Made by a program: the position numbers and the translations under genes. From Chloracidobacterium sp. CP2_5A (lineage in GTDB: Bacteria > Acidobacteriota > Blastocatellia > Chloracidobacteriales > Chloracidobacteriaceae): a DNA stretch of 64,000 bases. Shown in pieces: positions 25,991 to 33,093 of this stretch. The stretch's first letter is position 1, and each line of letters begins with the position of its first letter. Under the pieces are notes generated by a model. That model was given only the letters and a program-made list of their open reading frames with translations, did no database searches and was not told where the DNA came from. Location of the stretch: the NCBI GenBank assembly GCA_002254845.1, contig NKPT01000001.1, positions 139,001-203,000 on the forward strand. The letters are read 5' to 3'.

Positions 25991-26788
25991 GTGGCAGTTG
26001 CAGTCACAATGAAGGAATTGCTTGAAGCCGGCGTACACTTCGGTCACCAAGTGCGCCGGTGGAACCCGAAGATGAAGGAATACATCTTCGGCGAGCGAAA
26101 CGGCATTTACATTATTGACCTCCAGAAAACGCAGAGGCTGCTCCGCGACGCGGTTCGCTTCGTGACGCAGGTTTCGTCCGAGGGCGGAACGGTGCTGTTT
26201 ATCGGGACAAAGCGCCAAGCGCAGGATTCTATCGCCGAGGAAGCCACCCGCTGCGGCATGCCCTATGTCAATCAGCGGTGGCTGGGCGGACTCCTCACGA
26301 ACTTCCAAACTATTCAGCGTTCAATGAAGCGGATGCGCGAGCTGGAAGCGATGCGCGCGGATGGGCGCTACCAGTCGCTGACCAAGAAGGAAATCCTGCA
26401 GCGCGAGAAGGAGTTCGCCAAGCTTGAGCGGAACTTCTCCGGCATTCGCGCGATGAGCCGTCTTCCGCAGGCGGTCTTTATTATTGACACCAAGAAAGAA
26501 GAGATCGCGATTGCTGAAGCCAATCGCCTGGGCATTCCAGTCGTGGCGGTGGTGGATACCAACTGCTCTCCGCTTGGGGTTGACTATGTCATCCCAGGCA
26601 ACGACGATGCGCTTCGATCGGTGCGCCTCATCAGCGCCAAAATCGCTGACGCGGTCATCGAGGGACGCACGATGGGACTCGAGAAGAGCGACAGCGACCG
26701 GGCGGGAGTTGGCGGCGCTGAAGCTGCGGGCGCGCTGCCGACGCCGCCCGCGCCGGTAGCGGCCACGGTTGAAGCCGTGCCAGCGTAA
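25991..26788 (+). CDS. rpsB: 30S ribosomal protein S2
   Basis: The 265-aa protein starts at GTG 25991 with AGAAAGG about ten bases upstream. The family usually begins (M)[19 protein letters not shown], exactly as read from here. [20 protein letters not shown] and [13 protein letters not shown] are present, as are [15 protein letters not shown] and [19 protein letters not shown] Pro/Ala-rich tail of about 35 residues closes it. About 180 bases separate it from rpsI; they hold nothing recognisable, though an S2 leader is possible. tsf follows after 49 bases. Confidence 0.95.
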   Translation: MAVAVTMKELLEAGVHFGHQVRRWNPKMKEYIFGERNGIYIIDLQKTQRLLRDAVRFVTQVSSEGGTVLFIGTKRQAQDSIAEEATRCGMPYVNQRWLGGLLTNFQTIQRSMKRMRELEAMRADGRYQSLTKKEILQREKEFAKLERNFSGIRAMSRLPQAVFIIDTKKEEIAIAEANRLGIPVVAVVDTNCSPLGVDYVIPGNDDALRSVRLISAKIADAVIEGRTMGLEKSDSDRAGVGGAEAAGALPTPPAPVAATVEAVPA

Positions 26789-26837
26789 GGACTGTGGCGC
26801 GCCAATCGACACACTTTATCTTTAAGGGGAAGCTTTC

Positions 26838-27506
26838 ATGGCGGATGTGAGTGCAGCGGCAGTCAAGGCTCTGCGGGAAAAAACCGGGGCCGGCATGATG
26901 GAGTGTAAAAAAGCCCTCGAGGAAGCGCAGGGTAACGAAGAGAAAGCCATCACCATTCTGCGCGAGCGCAACAAGCATATCGCGGGCAAGAAAGAATCGC
27001 GGGTAGCGGCTGAAGGGCTTGTCGAAGCTTATATCCACACCGGCGGACGCATCGGCGTGCTGGTCGAGGTCAACTGCGAAACCGACTTCGTGGCCCGCAG
27101 CAATGACTTCAAGGAGTTCGTCCGCGACATTGCGCTCCAAATCTGCGCCCTCAACGCCGACTATGTTTCCGCCGACGAAATCCCGGCCGACATTCTCGAA
27201 AGAGAGCGCGAGATTGCGCGGGCGCAGGTCGCCGCCGATCCCAAAACGGCCAGCAAGCCGACCAACATCATCGAAAACATTATCGAGAGCCGGATCGGCA
27301 AATTCCGCGCCGAGACCTGCCTGCTTGAGCAGCCGTTTGTCAAGGATCAGAGCATGACCATTGCCGAGCTGGTTAAGCAAATTATCGCCAAGACCGGCGA
27401 GAATATCCGCATCCGCCGGTTTGTCCGCTTCAAAATGGGCGAGGGCATCGAGAAAAAGGCCGATGACTTTGCCGGCGAAGTGGCTGCGATGACAGCCGGA
27501 CAGTGA
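26838..27506 (+). CDS. tsf: Elongation factor Ts
   Basis: Nucleotide-exchange factor for EF-Tu. The 222-aa protein starts [20 protein letters not shown] with [10 protein letters not shown] right after, the signature of the UBA-like N-domain. [14 protein letters not shown] and [14 protein letters not shown] are diagnostic. It is the short form, compared with the roughly 280-residue E. coli protein. The Shine-Dalgarno AAGGGGA is at 26823-26829. A strong terminator follows immediately, so the operon rplM-rpsI-rpsB-tsf ends here. Confidence 0.97.
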   Translation: MADVSAAAVKALREKTGAGMMECKKALEEAQGNEEKAITILRERNKHIAGKKESRVAAEGLVEAYIHTGGRIGVLVEVNCETDFVARSNDFKEFVRDIALQICALNADYVSADEIPADILEREREIARAQVAADPKTASKPTNIIENIIESRIGKFRAETCLLEQPFVKDQSMTIAELVKQIIAKTGENIRIRRFVRFKMGEGIEKKADDFAGEVAAMTAGQ

Positions 27507-27510
27507 CCTA

Positions 27511-27541
27511 AGCGCCCCATTCCAAATGGGGCGCTTTTTTT
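27511..27541 (+). terminator. Rho-independent terminator after tsf
   Basis: A perfect 11-bp stem AGCGCCCCATT/AATGGGGCGCT (27511-27521 with 27525-27535), with loop CCA, is followed by seven T residues (27535-27541). Confidence 0.95.
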
Positions 27542-27566
27542 GGGCGGGCGTTTTTTTGGGCGGGCG
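27535..27566. repeat. 16-bp perfect tandem duplication at a terminator tail
   Basis: TTTTTTTGGGCGGGCG at 27535-27550 is repeated at 27551-27566, so the T tract of the tsf terminator has been duplicated. Confidence 0.95.
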
Positions 27567-27664
27567 AAAGCGCCGCCCCCCCCCGTCGGACACGCAAGCG
27601 ACGAGCTGGATCATTCCGCCGTCACCCCTCCCCGCCCAGCGATTGACGTTACTCGGGAGCGGTT

Positions 27665-28453
27665 ATGGAACTCCTGTCAGCCTTACCCCCGCAGCCATCA
27701 GGGAAGGCTTCACTGCCGGCGTACAAGCGCGTCTTACTCAAGCTGAGCGGCGAATTTCTCGAAGGCAAGCGCGAGTTTGGCATTGACCCGGTCACTGTCC
27801 AAGAAGTCGCCGAGCAGGTGCGCGACGTGCATCAGCTTGGCATTGAGCTGGCGCTGGTGGTCGGCGGCGGCAACATCGTCCGGGGCGCGGAGGCAAGCGC
27901 CGCCGGGATGGATCGGGCGTCGGCTGATTACATGGGCATGCTGGCCACGGTCATCAACAGCCTAGCGCTCCAAAACGCCCTTGAACAGCTCGGTCTCGTG
28001 ACGCGGGTCGTCTCGGCTATTGAAATGCGGCAGGTCGCCGAGCCGTTTATTCCGCGCCGCGCCGTTCGGCATCTGGAAAAGGGGCGAGTCGTCATTTTCG
28101 CTGGCGGAACGGGAAGCCCGTTTTTCACAACCGATAGCGCGGCCGCGTTGCGCGCCTGCGAAATCAAGGCCGATGTCCTGTTGAAAGCGACCAAGGTGGA
28201 TGGCGTTTACACAGCCGATCCGACGCAAGACGCTCAGGCCCGGCGCTACACGCATGTAACCTACCAGCAAGTGCTGGAACAGGGGCTGAATGTCATGGAC
28301 GCCTCGGCCATCGCGCTGTGCAAGGACAACGCGTTGCCCATCATCGTTTTTGATCTGCTTGCCAAAGGCAACATCTACCGCGTCGTGACCGGCGAGCCAA
28401 TCGGCACGCTGGTTAGCGTCGCCCCGCCTTCGGCAACCGCGCGCGCTTCATAG
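27665..28453 (+). CDS. pyrH: UMP kinase
   Basis: Phosphorylates UMP to UDP. The 262-aa amino-acid-kinase-fold protein has a core from [20 protein letters not shown], with [50 protein letters not shown] and [12 protein letters not shown]. About 18 extra residues precede the core. It begins a new unit after the tsf terminator; frr follows, as in most bacteria. Confidence 0.96.
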   Translation: MELLSALPPQPSGKASLPAYKRVLLKLSGEFLEGKREFGIDPVTVQEVAEQVRDVHQLGIELALVVGGGNIVRGAEASAAGMDRASADYMGMLATVINSLALQNALEQLGLVTRVVSAIEMRQVAEPFIPRRAVRHLEKGRVVIFAGGTGSPFFTTDSAAALRACEIKADVLLKATKVDGVYTADPTQDAQARRYTHVTYQQVLEQGLNVMDASAIALCKDNALPIIVFDLLAKGNIYRVVTGEPIGTLVSVAPPSATARAS

Positions 28454-28470
28454 TTGGCGCGCTTCATAGT
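28441..28470. repeat. 14-bp direct repeat over the pyrH stop codon
   Basis: GCGCGCTTCATAGT at 28441-28454 and 28457-28470 (unit length 16). Each copy contains TAG; the first is the pyrH stop codon. Confidence 0.93.
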
Positions 28471-28528
28471 CGGCGCGGTCGGCGCCGCGCCAAAGGCGCG
28501 ACTTTGCGATTCTGACGAGGAACCCCGC

Positions 28529-29089
28529 ATGACAACTGAGGATATATTGAAAGCAACCATAGCCCGCATGGAATCCACCCTTGAAGACGCTCGCCGCCGC
28601 TTTAGCTCGCTCCGCACCGGGCGCGCTTCAGTCAGCTTGCTGGACGGCATTCAAGTCGAGTCATACGGCACGCTGATGCCCCTCAACCAGTTGGCCAACA
28701 TCAGCGCCCCAGAGGCCGCGCTCATCACGGTTCAGCCCTGGGACACGTCGCTTCTGGGCGCCATCGAGCGGGCGATTCAATCCTCCGACCTTGGCATCAC
28801 GCCTTCCAATGACGGCAAGGTGGTGCGCCTGCCGATTCCGCCGCTGACAGAAGAGCGGCGGAAGCAACTGGCGCGCTCCGTGCGCGACACCGCTGAAGAG
28901 CACCGGACGGGGCTGCGCAACATCCGCCGCGACGCCAACGAGGAAATCAAAAAGCTGCTCAAGGAAAAGCTCATCTCGGAAGACGAGCAAAGAACGGCGC
29001 TTGATCAGATTCAGAAGCATACCGACGCTTTTACCCAGAAACTCAATGACCTAGCCAAAGCCAAGGAAGAAGAGCTCATGCGGGTGTGA
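28529..29089 (+). CDS. frr: Ribosome recycling factor
   Basis: Releases ribosomes from mRNA after termination, together with EF-G. The start is ATG 28529 with GAGGAA at 28517-28522, giving 186 aa, the standard length. LRTGRASVSLLDGIQVESYG, GITPSNDGKVVRLPIPPLTE, ERRKQLARSV and IRRDANEEIKKL are family signatures. A terminator closes the pyrH-frr unit. Confidence 0.97.
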   Translation: MTTEDILKATIARMESTLEDARRRFSSLRTGRASVSLLDGIQVESYGTLMPLNQLANISAPEAALITVQPWDTSLLGAIERAIQSSDLGITPSNDGKVVRLPIPPLTEERRKQLARSVRDTAEEHRTGLRNIRRDANEEIKKLLKEKLISEDEQRTALDQIQKHTDAFTQKLNDLAKAKEEELMRV

Positions 29090-29100
29090 GGCGCCGCGAA

Positions 29101-29131
29101 AACGCCGACTCCGCCACGGTCGGCGTTTTTT
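29101..29131 (+). terminator. Rho-independent terminator after frr
   Basis: Perfect 9-bp stem AACGCCGAC (29101-29109) with GTCGGCGTT (29119-29127), a 9-nt loop, then a run of six T residues (29126-29131). Confidence 0.93.
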
Positions 29132-29143
29132 AGAGCTTATTTA

Positions 29144-29172
29144 TTGAAAATGATTTTCGACTTAAATATAAA
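29144..29172 (+). promoter_or_regulatory. Sigma-70 promoter overlapped by a Fur box
   Basis: TTGAAA (29144-29149) and TATAAA (29167-29172) are separated by exactly 17 bases, in a sharply AT-rich stretch. The palindrome GAAAAT-G-ATTTTC (29146-29158) covers the -35 box. The 15-mer 29145-29159 matches the 7-1-7 Fur consensus TGATAATNATTATCA at 11 of 14 fixed positions. Start of transcription is predicted near 29179, about 80 bases before the receptor ATG. This predicts repression when iron is plentiful. Confidence 0.82.
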
Positions 29173-29257
29173 CTAGACACGATCTCCAGCCTTGCCCGCG
29201 GCAAGGGGCGACTGCATCGCCAACTCACCACTGCGCTTTTTGAGAGGAGTCTACGTC

Positions 29258-31729
29258 ATGAACGCTTTGTCCGAGCCAACTCGACCATCCCGCTGGACGG
29301 CGCTCGTTGTTCAGCTGGCGCTGATGGTCAGCCTGCTTTTCGGCGCCGCCGCCTTAAAGGCCGCGGCGCAAACAGCGGCGTCTCCAGCGCCGCCCGCCGT
29401 AAGCGGACGCGCCGTCGCCGCCAGCGGCGCGCCGATTACCGGCGCGACGGCGCGGCTGCGCGGGCTGACCGTCGGCGTTGTTCAAACGGCGCAGACCAAC
29501 GCTGACGGCGCATTCCAGTTCGATCAACTGACGCCGGGCGACTACGAAATCACGGTGACAGCCGACCAGTGCCAGGCGGCGACAAAAGCCGTCAAAGTGA
29601 GCGGCGGCGTGGCGACGGTCACTTTGACGCTCGATATTTCGCCACTCGCGGAAAACATCGTTGTCGGCGCCAACAGCATCGTCGGCGCAAGCGAGTCGCT
29701 GGCGCGCATCCCCGGCGCCGTCGACATTCTTGACGAGCGCACGTTACAACTCAGTCGCGTCTTCAATGTCAACGAGGCGCTGCGCAAGCTGCCCGGCGTC
29801 CACGTCCGCGATGAGGAAGGCTTCGGGCTACGCCCCAATATCGGCATTCGCGGCCTCAACCCGACGCGCTCGGCGAAGGTTTTACTGCTTGAAGACGGGC
29901 TGCCGCTTGCATTCGCGCCTTACGGCGACAACGCTTCTTACTATCATCCGCCTGTCGAGCGGTTTGAAATCATCGAGGCGATCAAGGGATCGGGGCAGAT
30001 TCTCTATGGCCCGGTCACGATTGGAGGCGTGATCAACTACATCACGCCCAACCCGCCCGACTCGCCAAGCGGCTCGCTGCTGTTGGTCGGCGGCAACCGC
30101 GATTATTTCAACGGTCTCGTCACCTATGGCTGGAAGCTGGGCAGTACCGGCTTCCTGGTTGATTTCATGCGCAAGCAGGGCGAGGGCGCGCGCGACAACG
30201 TCCGCAGCGGTCTCTACGATTTCAACTTCAAGTCGGTCTCAACCTTCGGCCTGCGGCACGCGCTAACCTTCAAAGCGAGCTACTACGATGAAGACTCGCG
30301 CGTGACCTATTCAGGACTGCGGCTCGATGAATTCGCCGCTAACCCGCGCCAGAACCCATTTCGCAATGACGCAACCGATTTCCGGCGCTTCGGCGCGGCG
30401 GTCGTCCACAGCTTTGTGATCAACCCGAATCTGCTGCTGACGACGAGCGTTTACGGCTCGACGTTTGACCGCGACTGGTGGCGGCAGTCAAGCAACTCCG
30501 CGCAGCGCCCGAATCGCATCGGCGTCGGCGGCTGCCGGGGAATGATTGACCTCTTCACCACCTGCGGCAACGAGGGGCGGCTGCGCAACTACTACACGTT
30601 CGGCGTGACGCCGCAGGCGCGGGCGAGCTTTGGCTTTGGCCGGGTTCGCAACGAGCTTGACTTTGGCTTCCGCTACCACCGGGAAAATCAGGAGCGGCGA
30701 CAAGTCAATGGCTCGACGCCGACGGCGCGGACGGGCGTGGTCGTTGAAAACAACTTTCGCGGCAACGACGCCTTTTCCGGCTATATCCAGAATCGCTTCA
30801 TCATTGGGAATTTGACCATCACGCCGGGCGTCCGCGTGGAGCGGGTGTCGTTTGTCCGCGCCAACCGGCTGGCCAACGACGGGAACGGCGCGCGCGGCAA
30901 GACCATTCTGACGCAGGCGGTGCCAGGCGTTGGGGCGTCTTACAATATCAAGCAGCGCGTGACGGTATTCGCGGGCGTGCACCGGGGCTTCGCGCCGCCG
31001 CGCACGGAAGACATCATCTCCAATGTCGGCGGCGTCGTGGACCTTGCCCCCGAGCTGAGCTGGAATACGGAGGTCGGTTTTCGCAGCCTGCCGGCGCAGG
31101 GCGTCCGGCTGGACGCTTCCTATTTCCGCCTGAATTTCTCAAACCAAATTGTCCCGGCGAGCCTAGCGGGCGGCGTCGGCGCGACGCTCACCAACGGCGG
31201 CAAGACGCTTCATCAGGGGCTGGAACTCTGCGGGCGGGTGGACAGCGGTCTGTTGTTCAGGTCCGCGCACAACGTTTTTACGCGCATCAACTACACCTTC
31301 GTAGGCGACGCCCGCTTTGAGGGGCGGCGCTTCAGCAGCGTGGCTGGATTTACCAATGTTTCAGTAACGGGCAATCGGATTCCCTACACGCCGAAGCACC
31401 TGTTCACTGGGGCGTTCGGGTACTCGCACGCGCGGGGCTTCGACGTACAGATGGAAGCCGTCCACGTCAGCGAGCAGTTCGGAGACGATCTCAACCTGCG
31501 CCCTACGTCGCCGGTCAACCCGGCGGTGTTCGCCAATGGGCAGCTTGGGCTGCTGCCGGCGTACACAATTTGGAACGCGACAGCAAACTACCGCGTCGAG
31601 CCGTGGCGGACGACGTTTTTCATCACGGCAAAGAATCTGACTGACCGGCTCTACATCGCCGACCGGGTGCGCGGGATTTTGCCGGGGCCGCCGCGCTTGG
31701 TGCAGGCCGGCTTGCGGCTGAATTTTTGA
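29258..31729 (+). CDS. TonB-dependent receptor, FecA-like (iron-complex uptake)
   Basis: The start is ATG 29258, with AGGAG at 29245-29249, giving 823 aa. It has a signal peptide (ALVVQLALMVSLLFGAAALK ending near AAAQ) and a CarboxypepD_reg-like domain (about 45-125; VSGRAVAASGAPITGATARL). The plug domain follows (ARIPGAVDILDERTLQLS, VNEALRKLPGVHVRDEEG, then LRPNIGIRGLNPTRSAKVLL and IEAIKGSGQILYGPVTIGGV). A 22-strand-type barrel ends LVQAGLRLNF, with terminal Phe. The plug text strongly resembles FecA-type ferric-citrate receptors. With the Fur box upstream, ferric-siderophore or citrate uptake is likely. No FecR/FecI pair or ABC importer is adjacent. Confidence 0.92.
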   Translation: MNALSEPTRPSRWTALVVQLALMVSLLFGAAALKAAAQTAASPAPPAVSGRAVAASGAPITGATARLRGLTVGVVQTAQTNADGAFQFDQLTPGDYEITVTADQCQAATKAVKVSGGVATVTLTLDISPLAENIVVGANSIVGASESLARIPGAVDILDERTLQLSRVFNVNEALRKLPGVHVRDEEGFGLRPNIGIRGLNPTRSAKVLLLEDGLPLAFAPYGDNASYYHPPVERFEIIEAIKGSGQILYGPVTIGGVINYITPNPPDSPSGSLLLVGGNRDYFNGLVTYGWKLGSTGFLVDFMRKQGEGARDNVRSGLYDFNFKSVSTFGLRHALTFKASYYDEDSRVTYSGLRLDEFAANPRQNPFRNDATDFRRFGAAVVHSFVINPNLLLTTSVYGSTFDRDWWRQSSNSAQRPNRIGVGGCRGMIDLFTTCGNEGRLRNYYTFGVTPQARASFGFGRVRNELDFGFRYHRENQERRQVNGSTPTARTGVVVENNFRGNDAFSGYIQNRFIIGNLTITPGVRVERVSFVRANRLANDGNGARGKTILTQAVPGVGASYNIKQRVTVFAGVHRGFAPPRTEDIISNVGGVVDLAPELSWNTEVGFRSLPAQGVRLDASYFRLNFSNQIVPASLAGGVGATLTNGGKTLHQGLELCGRVDSGLLFRSAHNVFTRINYTFVGDARFEGRRFSSVAGFTNVSVTGNRIPYTPKHLFTGAFGYSHARGFDVQMEAVHVSEQFGDDLNLRPTSPVNPAVFANGQLGLLPAYTIWNATANYRVEPWRTTFFITAKNLTDRLYIADRVRGILPGPPRLVQAGLRLNF

Positions 31730-31841
31730 GCGTCTGCCCGCGTGGCAGCGCCGGGCGCAGAGCCGCCGTCCGGCGGCGTAAAGCCGGCCTGTGAGCCAGC
31801 GATCCGGCGCGGCGCGTATTTTCAGCGCGTAGAGCGCGGGG

Positions 31842-32831
31842 TTATCGTCCGAGGTGGCGGCGAAAGAACTTCGGTAACCGGTCGTGATGCTCCTTGACGG
31901 CGGCGCGATAGCACCGGGCGTGCGTCGCCCGCTCGACCAGCCAGAGGTCTTTTTCCTTCGCGTTGACCAGCGCGTCAAAGATCGCCTGCGAGTGATGCGG
32001 GCGCACGAATTCGTCGGCTAGCCCGTGAACAAGCTGCACCGGACAGACGATCTTGCCGGCGACGGCCAGCGGGTTGACATCCGAAACTGAGAAGTTGCCC
32101 CGGTAATTGGCGATGAGTTCGGCCAGCCAAGTGGTTGGCGCGAGCGCCGTCGAGGGGACCGGCAGCAGCTCGGCGATGTACTCGCGCGAGATCTTTTGCA
32201 GGGACGAAAATGGGCTTTCAGCCCACACTGCCGCGACGCGCAGATCACGGGCTGCGGTCTGAAGAGCGATGGCCGCGCCCATCGAGATGCCAACCAGCCC
32301 GAACCGCTGATCGCGCAGGCGAAACTTGCGCGAGATGTGGTCAAGCGCCGCGCTGACATCCCGCACTTCATGATAGCCGTAGGTCACAAAGCGCCCGCCG
32401 CTGTGCCCATGCGCCCGCCCGTCAAAGAGAAACACGTTGAAGCCAGCCGCGTAGAGCATGACGCCGAAGCGAATGAGGCTCGTCCGATTGCCGGTCACGC
32501 CGTGGAGCGCCACGACTGTCGGGCGCCACCAGCCGCGATCCAGAAACCAGCCGGTCAGCTTCGTCCCGTCATACGAGATAAACTGCGTTTCGCGGTACGG
32601 GATGCGCCGCGCCCAGAGATAGTCCCGCAGTCGCAGGCTTTCGAGGTGGCGGCGACGCTTTCGGCGCGGCGAGACGAGCAGCGCCGAAAGCGGGATGGCG
32701 ACGGCCACCGAGACCAGCGCGTAGCCCGCCGCCACCCCGATGGCCGCCACGCTAAGGCGGCGCAGCCATTGCTTCCAGTTAGGGCGCTTCCAGTTAGGGA
32801 CAGCCTGATTGTGGAGGTCGGTCAGCGGCAT
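31842..32831 (-). CDS. Membrane-anchored alpha/beta hydrolase
   Basis: The 329-aa protein has a basic N-terminus and one membrane helix (LSVAAIGVAAGYALVSVAVA, about 26-50), so the hydrolase domain is probably anchored. The catalytic serine sits in LVGISMGAAIA (GxSxG, about 183). The oxyanion region is TVVALHGVTGNRTS, the acid is probably the Asp in HGLADEFV, and the His is in ERATHARC. Close to BAAT/'alpha/beta hydrolase of unknown function' proteins. The N-terminus contains PNWKRPNWK, the product of an in-frame 15-bp duplication. The substrate is unknown. Confidence 0.88.
   Translation of the reverse strand: MPLTDLHNQAVPNWKRPNWKQWLRRLSVAAIGVAAGYALVSVAVAIPLSALLVSPRRKRRRHLESLRLRDYLWARRIPYRETQFISYDGTKLTGWFLDRGWWRPTVVALHGVTGNRTSLIRFGVMLYAAGFNVFLFDGRAHGHSGGRFVTYGYHEVRDVSAALDHISRKFRLRDQRFGLVGISMGAAIALQTAARDLRVAAVWAESPFSSLQKISREYIAELLPVPSTALAPTTWLAELIANYRGNFSVSDVNPLAVAGKIVCPVQLVHGLADEFVRPHHSQAIFDALVNAKEKDLWLVERATHARCYRAAVKEHHDRLPKFFRRHLGR
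32771..32799 (-). repeat. 15-bp in-frame duplication in a coding N-terminus
   Basis: GCTTCCAGTTAGGG is present at 32771-32784 and 32786-32799, separated by one base. The unit is 15 bp, so the frame is preserved and gives PNWKR-PNWK in the hydrolase. Confidence 0.93.
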
Positions 32832-32882
32832 CTGCGAGACTCAGACGACGGAACACAATGGCGGTGACGCGGGCGCGGCTTG

Positions 32883-32908
32883 CCCGCGCAAGGGATATCT
32901 TGCGCGGG
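32883..32908. other. Perfect 10-bp hairpin between ppc and the hydrolase gene
   Basis: CCCGCGCAAG (32883-32892), loop GGATAT, CTTGCGCGGG (32899-32908). There is no T tract on either side, so it is not a standard terminator. It lies in the 262-base spacer, about 50 bases upstream of the hydrolase ATG. A weaker hairpin followed by TTTTTT (minus strand, about 33060-33090) may end ppc transcription. Nothing else was seen in the spacer. Confidence 0.6.
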
Positions 32909-33093
32909 AGCGCGGCGCAAACACAAGCGCCGTTAGAAGCGGCGGCGCGGATGACGACCAAGACCAACCTGATTGAGCGAGCTTTAGGTCTAGAGGCGGC
33001 GGCGCATTGCCCAGGTCGTCGAGGATGACGACCCTCCCCAAGCGCGCTGATCGGGAACCCTAAAAAATCGTTCCGCTTACTTCGGGAAGCGCG

